64,000 nucleotides of DNA from Cellulophaga sp. BC115SP (lineage in GTDB: Bacteria > Bacteroidota > Bacteroidia > Cytophagales > Spirosomataceae): assembly GCF_009905545.1 (NCBI RefSeq), contig NZ_JAAALB010000021.1:1-64000 (forward strand), in the 5' to 3' direction. Of the stretch, positions 26,756 to 35,163 are shown in pieces; position 1 is the stretch's first letter, and the number at the start of each line of letters is the position of its first letter. The position numbers and the translations under genes are program-made. The notes beneath the pieces were generated by a model. The model was not told where the DNA came from. It searched no databases and saw only the letters and a program-made list of their open reading frames with translations.

Positions 26756-26818
26756 TTTTTCTTTGGCAAAAATCTGAAGAAGAAAAAACATTAAAAAGGA
26801 CATTTGTCCCAAGTCAAG

Positions 26819-27385
26819 ATGTTACGAACTAATCAAAAGTTTTTAGACTTCATTCAAGGCATATACGACAGTGAGCAAAATCGCCATAATATTGTCCTAA
26901 AGTCATTTGCAAAAGGTCAAAAATTACTTTACCAAGACCAAGCAGCGCCCAATGTGATGCTTATTCAAAGCGGTTTTACAAAATGTTTTTTTAACGAAGA
27001 GAATGACAAAGAGTTTATTGTAGAGTTTTTGGGAAAAGGGGAAATCGTCGGAGAAATAGAAAGTATTCGGCAAATGCCTTGTTTGTGTAATATTGAGGCT
27101 ATCACGAGTGTTTCGGCTTTTGTTATTCCTAGTGCCTATTTTCAAGAACTATTGAATAAAGACCTGAATTTAAACAAGTTACTACTTGAAGCCTTTGCTG
27201 AGAGAATCGTAAATACGTCGAGCAGAGCTTCATTTCAACAATTATACACTGTAGAACATAGCCTATCAAAACTTCTTGAACTTCAAACTAAGCAAGAAAT
27301 TCAACTTTCAAAAGAAGAAATGGCAGCCTATTTAGGTATTTCTGTTCGGACTCTCAATCGGAGTTTAAAAAATATGAATTCATAA
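26819..27385 (+). CDS. Crp/Fnr-family transcriptional regulator
   Basis: A 188-aa regulator. A cyclic-nucleotide-binding-type beta-roll spans about 20-125 (FAKGQKLLYQDQAAPNVMLI, EFLGKGEIVGEIESI). A helix-turn-helix at the end (LSKEEMAAYLGISVRTLNRSLK) binds DNA. No Cys cluster for an FeS centre is seen, and the cAMP-contact residues are not well conserved, so the effector is unknown. An in-frame TTG at 26804 would add five residues. I chose the ATG because the AAAAAGGA stretch lies only a few bases from the TTG. The gene is divergent from the CatA-like gene and precedes the EamA transporter; it may control either. Confidence 0.85.
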   Translation: MLRTNQKFLDFIQGIYDSEQNRHNIVLKSFAKGQKLLYQDQAAPNVMLIQSGFTKCFFNEENDKEFIVEFLGKGEIVGEIESIRQMPCLCNIEAITSVSAFVIPSAYFQELLNKDLNLNKLLLEAFAERIVNTSSRASFQQLYTVEHSLSKLLELQTKQEIQLSKEEMAAYLGISVRTLNRSLKNMNS

Positions 27386-27405
27386 TTTAACCTAAACTTT
27401 ATCCA

Positions 27406-27432
27406 TTTGTATGCCGTATACGATTATATTTG
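27406..27432 (+). promoter_or_regulatory. Candidate promoter of leader peptide and EamA gene
   Basis: TTTG (27406-27409) and TATATTTG (27425-27432) match the Bacteroidota -33 and -7 elements, although the 15-nt spacing is shorter than usual. It would start an mRNA with a leader of about 160 nt before the EamA start codon. Confidence 0.4.
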
Positions 27433-27452
27433 TGGCTTAACAAAACCAAAAT

Positions 27453-27491
27453 ATGATTCCTAACAGTTGTCTTTCGCCTCCAATCGCTTAA
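27453..27491 (+). CDS. Putative 12-aa leader peptide (MIPNSCLSPPIA)
   Basis: A 12-codon frame from ATG 27453 to TAA 27491 lies between a candidate promoter and a terminator-like hairpin ahead of the EamA transporter gene. Its last codons contain TCCAATC (27479-27485), which can pair with GATTGGA (27533-27539) inside that hairpin. The layout is that of a translation-coupled attenuator. The Pro-Pro near the end is a possible stall site. Evidence is layout only; there is no homology support. Confidence 0.35.
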   Translation: MIPNSCLSPPIA

Positions 27492-27512
27492 TATTTCTTT
27501 CGATTCTCAAAG

Positions 27513-27559
27513 AAGTATAACTCCAATTTGTAGATTGGATGATTTGTTATACTTTTTCA
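27513..27559 (+). terminator. Attenuator-like hairpin ahead of EamA transporter gene
   Basis: AAGTATAAC (27513-27521) pairs with GTTATACTT (27546-27554), and inside it CCAAT (27523-27527) pairs with ATTGG (27534-27538). A short T-run follows. It lies upstream of the gene, not after it, so it probably interrupts transcription conditionally. Confidence 0.5.
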
Positions 27560-27601
27560 TTTCGATAAAATTTTAACGTTTTAATAAATCTTGTTCTGAA
27601 A

Positions 27602-28492
27602 ATGAACAAGAAAGGCATTGTTATGAAAAAATCATATTTATTGCTACACCTAGCAGTAGTTTTTGCTGGATTTACTGGCATTTTCGGCAAACTCATCACT
27701 TTAAACGAAGGATTGTTGACATGGTATCGAGTTTTCTTTTCTTCTATTTTTCTCTTCGTTATCTTAAAGCTTTTAAAAGTAAGTACTCGAATCGGTTTCA
27801 AAGAAAAATTAGATATTGCTAAAATTGGATTACTTATTACTACACACTGGATATTTTTCTATGCAAGTATTAAGTACTCTAATATTTCGGTTGGAGTGGT
27901 ATGCTATAGTTTGACAAGCTTCTTTACGGCACTATTCAAGCCTATTATTGATAAAAGGAGCTTTGTCGTCTCTGAAATGTTGCTGAGTGGAATAACGCTA
28001 TTGGGCATTAGTCTTATCTTTCATTTTGATACATCCAATCAGTTGGGAATTGCTTTTGGGGTGGTGTCTTCGGCATTTGCTGCGCTATACACCATTTATA
28101 ATGAAAGATTAGTGAGCAATTACGATAGTAAGCTAATTAATTATTATCAAATGCTTGGAGGGACGGTTGTTCTTGGCTTATTGTTGCCACTATATTTAAA
28201 CTATTTTCCAGCAGAAAGTATCATTCCTAGTGCTAAGGACACTTTTTATTTACTATTTCTATCTCTTTTTTGCACCGTTGGATTGTACGTCTCATTTGCT
28301 GAAGTTCTGAAAAAGATACCTGCATTTACTGTAAATTTGACCTTCAATCTGGAGCCTATTTATGCAATTATTATGGCATTTCTCTTCTTCGATGAAGGCA
28401 AGGACGTCAACACTTCATTTTATGTGGGCTTGTTTTTTGTAATACTTTCAGTGGTTTTGCAAACCTTAATTACGGTCAGAAAAGCAAAATAA
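27602..28492 (+). CDS. EamA/DMT-superfamily membrane transporter
   Basis: A 296-aa protein with about ten membrane helices in two repeated halves, the layout of the drug/metabolite transporter superfamily. The second-half signature NLTFNLEPIYAIIMAFLFFDEG (interrupted by the helix break near residue 260) is typical. An in-frame ATG at 27623 would drop the first seven residues and may be the real start. Family members export amino acids, metabolites or drugs. Substrate unknown. The 5' leader with a short peptide frame and hairpin suggests inducible expression, as with some drug-efflux genes. Confidence 0.85.
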   Translation: MNKKGIVMKKSYLLLHLAVVFAGFTGIFGKLITLNEGLLTWYRVFFSSIFLFVILKLLKVSTRIGFKEKLDIAKIGLLITTHWIFFYASIKYSNISVGVVCYSLTSFFTALFKPIIDKRSFVVSEMLLSGITLLGISLIFHFDTSNQLGIAFGVVSSAFAALYTIYNERLVSNYDSKLINYYQMLGGTVVLGLLLPLYLNYFPAESIIPSAKDTFYLLFLSLFCTVGLYVSFAEVLKKIPAFTVNLTFNLEPIYAIIMAFLFFDEGKDVNTSFYVGLFFVILSVVLQTLITVRKAK

Positions 28493-28496
28493 AAGC

Positions 28497-28537
28497 AACA
28501 AGAGATTGATAGAGCATATATCTATCAATCTCTTGTT
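28497..28537 (+). terminator. 17-bp hairpin terminator after EamA gene
   Basis: A perfect 17-bp stem (28497-28513 with 28521-28537) and a 7-nt loop (gcatata) directly after the EamA stop codon. It lacks a strong T-run, so termination may be moderate. It could also act on transcripts arriving on the - strand. Confidence 0.7.
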
Positions 28538-28629
28538 ATCGTAATAACTTTTTAGTCATGCTCATCAACTTCTCTTTGAGAGATTGACACTTCTATATTT
28601 CTAGTATTTGGTTTCAACGTTTAAACCCT

Positions 28630-28734
28630 TTATGCGATAAGAGTATCCACTGTTCCATGAGACTGATTTGAAGTAGTTGATTGACAAGTGTTCAAGGAAA
28701 TTAAGGTAAGAACATAGAGTGTTTTTTTGAACAT
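28630..28734 (-). CDS. Tiny lipoprotein, 34 aa
   Basis: A short frame whose product starts MFKKTLYVLTLISLNTC: a charged start, a hydrophobic core and a lipobox-like LNTC with Cys17, then only 17 polar residues (QSTTSNQSHGTVDTLIA). It lies 61 nt downstream of the RDD gene on the same strand. Such mini-lipoproteins are common in Bacteroidota but are easily missed. It could also be the remnant of a longer lipoprotein gene, since the frame ends in an AT-rich tract with no clear homology beyond. Confidence 0.4.
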   Translation of the reverse strand: MFKKTLYVLTLISLNTCQSTTSNQSHGTVDTLIA

Positions 28735-28795
28735 AGTGTTATAGGTTATGGTTGTAGATAAATTTTAAGATTGAAAACTCATTTAATGTCTAAGT

Positions 28796-29185
28796 TTACA
28801 CTCTAATCATAACACTTCCTGCTGCCAAATCATGAATAGCTCTTCTTTGTGAATTTCTTGAAATAGAAAGGTAAGCATACATTCCAAGAGCAACTTTTAT
28901 AGGATAGCGAATGAAAGATTGTAGAATATTGATACGTTGAGATGTGTCTGCAAGCTTGCGAACTCTAATTCTAGTTAAATAGTGCCCTAAAGTGGCGCCA
29001 AATGCGGTGCATATTGGTTCATAACCTCCAAATAATAAAAGAAATGCACTTAAACGAATCTCGTCAGGAACATTTTTAAAAATACTGAAAAGATGTGTCA
29101 AAAGATACATTAGGATGATTATGAACACTAAGTCGATTATAGAGGATTGCACTCTTTCTCTAAGTAAAGGGTAGTTGTCTTTCAT
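28796..29185 (-). CDS. RDD-family membrane protein
   Basis: A 129-aa protein with two or three hydrophobic segments. The RDD features are the N-terminal LRERVQSSIIDLVFIIIL (Arg and Asp in the first helix) and the C-terminal RRAIHDLAAGSVMI. The middle has ATLGHYLTRIRVRKLADTSQR, as in this family. RDD proteins are small inner-membrane proteins, some implicated in Na+/H+ transport, but most have no known function. It stands alone or with the tiny lipoprotein downstream. Confidence 0.82.
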   Translation of the reverse strand: MKDNYPLLRERVQSSIIDLVFIIILMYLLTHLFSIFKNVPDEIRLSAFLLLFGGYEPICTAFGATLGHYLTRIRVRKLADTSQRINILQSFIRYPIKVALGMYAYLSISRNSQRRAIHDLAAGSVMIRV

Positions 29186-29897
29186 AGTTTTAGTTTAAAA
29201 GTCAATAAAGTATATACCTATTTTCCAATAAAAATCATTGGTATAAGGAACTACTTCATTAAAAATGTGTCGTTATTTATTAATTATGGTTGGTTGAAAC
29301 GATTACCCAAAACTAAATAATTTAACATAAATAACAATTATTTTCTGCACTAATAATCATTTATATATGATTAATTCATTTTAATTTTTGACACGTTTCT
29401 TAAAATAAAAGACTACCCCTATTTGTTTTCTGCACCATATCAAAGTAACATTTTTCCGTAACATATACTTGATAAGGATATTATAGAATCCATAGCAATT
29501 TGTCATATACCTGTAAAAACTAGACTTAAAACTCCAAGCATTTAGTGAAATGGCAAGATAGAACTCATGATAAGATACAAATCTCCTTTCGGCCTTTCTG
29601 TAGTCTATTAAGATAAAAGCTATTCACCCTGTATTGGTGATGATGTAGAATTTTTGAACTGAATAATAAAGAAACTCAAAATAACCAACATCCATTCCTT
29701 TAATGACGCTCAAGTGCTTGCATTTACTACCATAAAATAAAAAACAGGTTAGATATTCTTCCATTTTTCATCATAACTAATACTTAATCAATAACTTAGA
29801 CTATCACTTATGAAGGTCTAACAATCTGTACTATTTGAGACCTATGTCGGAGAGAGTATTTAATAATTAAATACAAAATTTTCAATCGCTATACACT
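29186..29897. other. AT-rich 712-nt gap without recognisable gene
   Basis: No plausible coding frame, RNA gene, repeat of the other families or terminator was recognised. The sequence is very AT-rich. It separates the RDD gene from the three-gene protease cluster and may hold that cluster's promoter. Its size and composition would also fit an old insertion boundary, but I see no target-site duplications. Confidence 0.5.
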
Positions 29898-30296
29898 ATG
29901 ACAACAACATCAGAAATTCTCTTGCAATTACTTATTGGTGGTTTATTAGGCTTAGTTGGGCAAATGGTACGATTTGTTGTAGGTCTTAAAAAGCTAAATG
30001 ACGAAGCTTCTAATAAAAATGTCACGCTTACCGAAATGTTCCAAACTACTAGGTTTGTTATAAGTCTTATTATAGGTTTTGTGGCTGGGATACTGGGAAT
30101 AGTCTCTTTATCAGAATTTAAAGACAATTTCTTTGACACAAACTTGAAAGGAACAATCATGACACTTTTAGGGATTGGATACGCTGGCACAGACTTTATT
30201 GAGGGCTTCATCAAAAAGTATATTCCTGAGCAACAACAAGCTTTAGTAAGTACCGATCCTAAAGTACCCAAGGGTGGAACATCACAGCCCGCATAA
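29898..30296 (+). CDS. Small multi-pass membrane protein, holin-like, unknown
   Basis: A 132-aa protein with hydrophobic segments at about 6-26, 53-72 and 86-104, a Lys/Asn-rich cytoplasmic-type linker (KKLNDEASNKNVTL), and a polar C-terminal tail (EQQQALVSTDPKVPKGG). Size and layout resemble phage-type holins or small scaffolding membrane proteins, but no family is recognised. A 129-aa frame overlaps on the other strand and is rejected. The large exported protein gene follows after 40 nt and then the protease gene, so the three probably form one operon. Confidence 0.65.
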   Translation: MTTTSEILLQLLIGGLLGLVGQMVRFVVGLKKLNDEASNKNVTLTEMFQTTRFVISLIIGFVAGILGIVSLSEFKDNFFDTNLKGTIMTLLGIGYAGTDFIEGFIKKYIPEQQQALVSTDPKVPKGGTSQPA

Positions 30297-30336
30297 ATTT
30301 AGTTTATATTCTTTCTACTAAAATCTCTATATCACT

Positions 30337-32568
30337 ATGAAAAAGCACATTATTCTTATTGCCCTTTTGTGCATAATTGCAAATACAAGCATATATGCCC
30401 AGACTAATTATCTGAACGAAGCAAAGTATATTTCAGAGGTTATTAAAAAAATTGAGGTTATCAAAAAAAATGATAAAAGTCTAAATGTAAAATTTGGGAA
30501 GGAGATTGACAAGAAAACTGGGAAAGAGAATCTTCAAATCGATACCACAACGGTTAATCTTATTTATACGAAACTTATACAGGTGAATCCGCCAGCAATA
30601 GAAAAAAAACTTGTGCCAAACACACTAACCAAACCAATTAATGGGAAAAAAGGTAGCGCACCTTCTGGTCCTGGACGTCAACCTGAATCAATACCGAACA
30701 AAGCCGACTCTTCTACCAAAAATGATCCACAAGAAACAAAAGGTGTATTATCAATAGAAACACAACTTCAGGAAAAAGAAGCTAAAAAGGAATTAAGATA
30801 TATTCTTTATATAATGGAGTATAATAATGTCGATGAAAGTATGATTGCTGAAGTCCCTGAAAAATTTGGAGCTTTCGATAAAGATGGGGCAATAGATCAA
30901 AAAATGAATTTTACATCAGGTAATAATTCTACAAACTTTGCCTTTCATGAAACAGAAATAATATATGGTATAGTTGACTTTACCATTAGCAGAGCAAAAG
31001 AGCAATTGGTAGAAAAATATTTGGCTGGATGGTATGATAAGCTAGGTTCAGTACAAATTATTAAAGAACTGATACCCCAAACCTTAGGAACCCTAAAAGC
31101 TTTTAATGAAGAACAAAGCCTAAGCATGGCAAGGTTTGGTGATAAGTGGAAATCAGCCTTTCAAGAGGACTTTCGAAATGTACCGTTGGCTTTACAAAAA
31201 GAATCGTTTGTATCATCCCTTTTAAAAAAGGCAGAAGTATCAGATTCCCTACAAGTTGCACCAATAATATCAGGTGGTAGCAAATTGGTTTATGATTTGT
31301 ACCTCAAGAAGCACCTTGTAAATTCTGTTAGTGATTTAAGCACTGACTACCTTTTAGAACAAAATACGATTAACACCAAATCTTATTTTAAACAAGCCAT
31401 AGTATTGACAGATATACTATTAAAAGCAGGCGGCGTAATGAAAGACAATGATACGTATAAGCCTGTAAGTGTAGAGGGATTTAAACAAATGGATACAGAT
31501 GCTTGGAAAGCATTTATCAAATTATTATATACTAAGCACCAAAAAGAACTAGCATTTGCTTTAGGTAATGATAGCAATAACATTATAAACAAATTATTAG
31601 ACAACAAAAATGCAGAGGTAAACGATTTTGTCAACCTATTCAAAAAGACTATCTCGCTGATAAGTACTTATCAAACAATGATTAATAGTGAAGAGAATAA
31701 CATAGAAAGTAAACTGAGTTTTGAAGATAGTAGAAAGCTATTTGAGTTGAGCTTTCAATTGACAGAACAAAGTGTAGATATACTCTCGTACCTTACTAAG
31801 AATAACAAGGGTGATACTGAAAAACTTATAAAGTTTAAAAAGGTCAGTAAAGAATATTACACAGCCATATCTGAAATAGCTGAAGGCGTGGCCAATAAAC
31901 AATATGGAGATGTGGTAGATGGTACTTTGGGCATCATGCGATTAATTGATACGCAGGGCAAAATAACTGATGTAATAACTAAATTACACATCTATGGTAG
32001 TTTTATGATAAATATCATTAATGCCAAAACAGCCGACGAAGTAAAGACAGCCTTAGAAGAACTAATCCCCAAAAATTTATATCAACTAAAAAACACTCAT
32101 TCATTTAGTATATCATTGAGTGCTTACCCAGGTATTTTTGGAGGTTGGGAGAAAATAACTAAAACAAATACGGAGGCCTCATCAATATCTGCTTTTATGC
32201 CAATGGGTATAGATTTTAGCATTGGAAACAAAAAGAAGGGTTCAACTAAGAGTTTTTCAAGTACTAATCTTTTCTTGCAATTTTTAGATTTTGGTGCTGT
32301 GCTGAACTACCGATTAAATAGCAAGGAAGATGAAGAAGCTAGCCCCAATGTTACTTTTAAACAATTGCTGTCGCCAGGGTTCTCTATAATGAGGCATTTC
32401 AAGAACTCGCCTTTGGTAATAGGAGCTGGGATAAATTATACGCCATCGCTCAGAACTGTGAATGTTGCTGGCAATGAATATAAAGACAACGCTTGGCGTA
32501 TTGGGGTGTTTTGTGCAGTAGATGTTACCTTTTTCCATTTATATAATTCCAAAAAAATACTGAAATGA
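30337..32568 (+). CDS. Large exported protein with helical body and barrel-like C-terminus
   Basis: A 743-aa protein not recognised by family. A clear signal peptide ends SIYAQ (residue 22). A Pro/Ser/Lys-rich linker (about 105-140) is followed by a long, mostly alpha-helical region (about 150-590). The last 150 residues look like outer-membrane beta-strands (FSISLSAYPGIFGGW, LFLQFLDFGAVLNYRL, LVIGAGINYTPSL), so the C-terminus may insert in the outer membrane. Its stop overlaps the start of the protease gene by ATGA, implying translational coupling and equal amounts of the two products. Codon use is AT-rich compared with the SusC genes. Confidence 0.7.
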   Translation: MKKHIILIALLCIIANTSIYAQTNYLNEAKYISEVIKKIEVIKKNDKSLNVKFGKEIDKKTGKENLQIDTTTVNLIYTKLIQVNPPAIEKKLVPNTLTKPINGKKGSAPSGPGRQPESIPNKADSSTKNDPQETKGVLSIETQLQEKEAKKELRYILYIMEYNNVDESMIAEVPEKFGAFDKDGAIDQKMNFTSGNNSTNFAFHETEIIYGIVDFTISRAKEQLVEKYLAGWYDKLGSVQIIKELIPQTLGTLKAFNEEQSLSMARFGDKWKSAFQEDFRNVPLALQKESFVSSLLKKAEVSDSLQVAPIISGGSKLVYDLYLKKHLVNSVSDLSTDYLLEQNTINTKSYFKQAIVLTDILLKAGGVMKDNDTYKPVSVEGFKQMDTDAWKAFIKLLYTKHQKELAFALGNDSNNIINKLLDNKNAEVNDFVNLFKKTISLISTYQTMINSEENNIESKLSFEDSRKLFELSFQLTEQSVDILSYLTKNNKGDTEKLIKFKKVSKEYYTAISEIAEGVANKQYGDVVDGTLGIMRLIDTQGKITDVITKLHIYGSFMINIINAKTADEVKTALEELIPKNLYQLKNTHSFSISLSAYPGIFGGWEKITKTNTEASSISAFMPMGIDFSIGNKKKGSTKSFSSTNLFLQFLDFGAVLNYRLNSKEDEEASPNVTFKQLLSPGFSIMRHFKNSPLVIGAGINYTPSLRTVNVAGNEYKDNAWRIGVFCAVDVTFFHLYNSKKILK

Positions 32569-33245
32569 GCGATATTTATAATGGAATGCGGATAATTAGA
32601 AGAGGAACAACTAATCCGGGAACATTAGGCGGTTTTTTTACTTTTGGCGGAGATGAAATCTTTGGAATATCCAATAATCATGTATTGGCAAATCTGGGAC
32701 AATGTAAAATGGGAGATAAAATATGCAAGTCTGGTTCTCAAATTGTAGTAGGCTCGCTTCAATGTTGGATAGATATAAATAGCGATAGCACAAACTACCT
32801 TGATGTCGCATTATTTAAATTAGCCCCAGATGCAAGACCTTATTGGAGAATGCTCTTAGATGATAAAACAGTACCCGGAGAAATTCGTATGGCCGAAGAA
32901 GGCGAAAGGGTATATATGGTTACCAATAACGGCTCAACCAAACAAGGGATAGTTAGTCAGTTATTTATCGATAAAGAGTACTTGGTTAGCTTAGGTGATA
33001 ATGAATACGCTTTTACAGGACTTTCCGAAGTAACCTCTTTATCTGGCAGTCCTTTCTCTGAACCTGGTGAATCAGGAAGTTTGGTATTTAGTTTAGCAAA
33101 CAACGACGTACTAGGTGTTTTAATGGGAACGAATGAAAACAATAAAACTCGGAGTTATTATGTTCCCTTTGTTCACGATAATCTTGGTATTTGTGCGGTG
33201 TACCCCAGTATTGAGGTTTGGAATCCTTATAAGAATTTTGCTTGA
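32565..33245 (+). CDS. Trypsin/chymotrypsin-fold serine protease, cytoplasmic
   Basis: A 226-aa protein without a signal peptide. The chymotrypsin-type triad is visible: His39 in ISNNHVLAN, Asp80 in LDVALFKL and Ser170 in PGESGSLVF (GxSGS). Short proteases of this kind often act as regulated effectors rather than digestive enzymes. The lack of a signal peptide is odd, because its coupled neighbour is exported. Either the protease works in the cytoplasm, or it leaves by a route not visible here. The start overlaps the upstream stop by 4 nt. A strong terminator follows. Fold assignment is fairly sure; activity and target are unknown. Confidence 0.8.
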   Translation: MSDIYNGMRIIRRGTTNPGTLGGFFTFGGDEIFGISNNHVLANLGQCKMGDKICKSGSQIVVGSLQCWIDINSDSTNYLDVALFKLAPDARPYWRMLLDDKTVPGEIRMAEEGERVYMVTNNGSTKQGIVSQLFIDKEYLVSLGDNEYAFTGLSEVTSLSGSPFSEPGESGSLVFSLANNDVLGVLMGTNENNKTRSYYVPFVHDNLGICAVYPSIEVWNPYKNFA

Positions 33246-33333
33246 CAATGATATTCTACAAACAAATGATTGAAATATTGTATAGGTTATTTGATGAACT
33301 CAAATAAGTTGGTTTCTTTAGACTCAATGAGTT

Positions 33334-33373
33334 TATATTGTGATTTAGAAAAATATTTCTAAATCACAATATA
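33334..33373. terminator. 18-bp bidirectional terminator
   Basis: TATATTGTGATTTAGAAA (33334-33351) pairs perfectly with 33356-33373 around a 4-nt loop. It lies between the protease gene and the convergent thiD gene. The stem is AT-rich, but its length should make it stable. Confidence 0.75.
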
Positions 33374-33383
33374 GCTTATTTTA

Positions 33384-34178
33384 TCAAATATGCTTTAAAG
33401 GACCATTTCCTCCTCCTAACTGATAATCTTTTCCTCCTTCGATGGACTTAACGACGTATTCTGTTGCCCGTTCGACTGCGTATTCTACACTAAATCCTTG
33501 TGCTAAATTTACTGCTATCGCCGACGATAATGTACAGCCTGTACCATGGGTATTGTTGGAATTTACTTTTTTGTGGTCTAAAAAGAATATTTCTCCAGAA
33601 GATTTGACCAAACAATCTGACAGTACTTCCTCTTCTAGATGTCCACCTTTCAGCAAAACACTTTTTGCGCCAAATTTCAAAAGCTCCTTAGCCGCTTCTG
33701 GCATTTGATCTTTTTCTTTGATTTCTTTTCCTAGTAGCCAACTCGCCTCAGTAAGATTGGGTGTTAGCACGGTTACCAACGGAAAAAGTTGCTCAATCAT
33801 CAACTGTATGCCTTCCTCGTCCAGTAATGGGTGACCACTAGATGATAAAAACACAGGATCCAGCACGATAGGTACTTTAGGAAACCGACTCAATATATCA
33901 ACAACCTCTTTGACAATTTCAAATCGGTGCAACATACCAATTTTGATGGCGAGGGGCTTAATGTCTGTTAGAATTGCCTCAACCTGTTCTCTAACCGCCT
34001 GTGCTGGTACAGGATAAATACCACTCACTCCTAGGGTATTTTGAACTGTAATGGCAGTAATCGCAGTACATGCGTAACCACCCAGTGCTGCAATGGTAAT
34101 CAAATCTGCCTGAATTCCTGCGCCAGAGGAAGGGTCAGAACCAGCAATGCTTAAAACAGGAAAGTACGTTTTCTTCAT
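33384..34178 (-). CDS. thiD: Hydroxymethylpyrimidine/phosphomethylpyrimidine kinase
   Basis: A 264-aa kinase of the ribokinase-like ThiD family (usual length about 265). Signatures: SIAGSDPSSGAGIQADL at the N-terminus (substrate loop), TPNLTEASWLLG near 140, and the anion-hole motif NNTHGTGCTLSSAIA near 210 carrying the catalytic Cys/Gly region. It phosphorylates HMP and HMP-phosphate in thiamine pyrimidine synthesis and salvage. It is alone here: no thiE, thiC or thiamin riboswitch was recognised nearby. A TATATTTG element on the - strand (34184-34191) lies just ahead of the start, suggesting an almost leaderless mRNA. Confidence 0.95.
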   Translation of the reverse strand: MKKTYFPVLSIAGSDPSSGAGIQADLITIAALGGYACTAITAITVQNTLGVSGIYPVPAQAVREQVEAILTDIKPLAIKIGMLHRFEIVKEVVDILSRFPKVPIVLDPVFLSSSGHPLLDEEGIQLMIEQLFPLVTVLTPNLTEASWLLGKEIKEKDQMPEAAKELLKFGAKSVLLKGGHLEEEVLSDCLVKSSGEIFFLDHKKVNSNNTHGTGCTLSSAIAVNLAQGFSVEYAVERATEYVVKSIEGGKDYQLGGGNGPLKHI

Positions 34179-34318
34179 AACAACAAATATACAAATTGCC
34201 TACAATGCATAAGACACAATCGTAACACTAATTGTTTCCGATAGTTTTATTTTCTAGGAAAAGTTATTTTTGTTGTCTCTATTTTACAAATCTTTCCTGC
34301 AATAAGTGAAAAACGTTA

Positions 34319-34843
34319 TTAGTAAATGGTGGAAGTATCCACAACTTGAACAAATAGTGCTGAGATGAGGGGCAAATGTCTAAAATTGGTTGGCTGAAAC
34401 AAATCCATGCGCCAGTCAAGTTTATTTAAGACTGCCATCAGTTTTGAGTTAGAAGAAAAACAGTTTCTGATATTACGTCGTGTCAAGGGCTTTACTTCAC
34501 CATAAGCACCATCGCTAAAATAATAGGAAAAAGAACTCAAGTCGGTCGCATTTTGCACTCGGTAAACCCACAGTCCTTCGGTTGAAACTACTTCATAAGT
34601 TCGATTTTCGGTGAAACGCCATTGTCTACCCTTGAACTTATATCCATAGGCATTATCGGAAGAATAGATGATTTTTGAACCATTATTCTTTATGCTTACA
34701 GTGGCAAATCGTTCGTGAATTTTGGAATCTTCGGGGCGATAGACTTTATTTTCGATAAAATCTTCAGCCGTTAAAAATACCCCATCTTGTGCTTGTGAAA
34801 GAAAAGAGATAAATAGAAAAAGAAGTGTATAAAGTCGATTCAT
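34319..34843 (-). CDS. Exported protein of unknown function
   Basis: A 174-aa protein beginning at ATG 34843; an in-frame ATG at 34864 would add seven residues, but the later start gives a cleaner signal peptide (LLFLFISFLSQAQ, cleavage near residue 19). The mature part is mixed, with YGYKFKGRQWRF and VVSTEGLWVYRV, and has no cysteine pair or catalytic motif I recognise. It may be periplasmic. It stands alone between thiD and a repeat-rich gap. Function unknown. Confidence 0.7.
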   Translation of the reverse strand: MNRLYTLLFLFISFLSQAQDGVFLTAEDFIENKVYRPEDSKIHERFATVSIKNNGSKIIYSSDNAYGYKFKGRQWRFTENRTYEVVSTEGLWVYRVQNATDLSSFSYYFSDGAYGEVKPLTRRNIRNCFSSNSKLMAVLNKLDWRMDLFQPTNFRHLPLISALFVQVVDTSTIY

Positions 34844-35098
34844 GGTTCTGAAATTTGTTTTCACAAAGGTGAAAATCCAAACTCAACCCATGATTAACGA
34901 AAAATTAATTGAATGTTAAATGAGATTTGAAAATTGGAATACTTGGTAATGATTTGGTAATATTGAGTAATGTGATTTTATTAGTTATGGGTATATCCGT
35001 TATTTAAAGGCACTTACCCGTAACTAGTTCAAGACGGAATTCCGAATTAGTTATTAGTCTTGTACAAAGGTTTAAGTTGTTTTTTAAAAAATAAAATT

Positions 35099-35163
35099 GC
35101 TGTAGTGGCAACCCTTGCGGTTGCCCAACTCAACATGGCAACCGCAAGGGTTGCCGCTACAGC
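35099..35163. repeat. Long REP-type palindrome (27-bp arms)
   Basis: The arms 35099-35125 and 35137-35163 pair with a single G-T wobble around an 11-nt loop. The core reads GGCAACCCTTGCGGTTGCC. A decayed copy lies at 59491-59540. It sits in the 580-nt gap 34844-35424, which has no gene; a 64-aa frame across the palindrome is judged spurious. Confidence 0.7.

Noticed and set aside
29882..30271. 129-aa frame opposite the small membrane protein
   Set aside because: The + strand frame has clean membrane helices and operon spacing; the antisense frame is a shadow.
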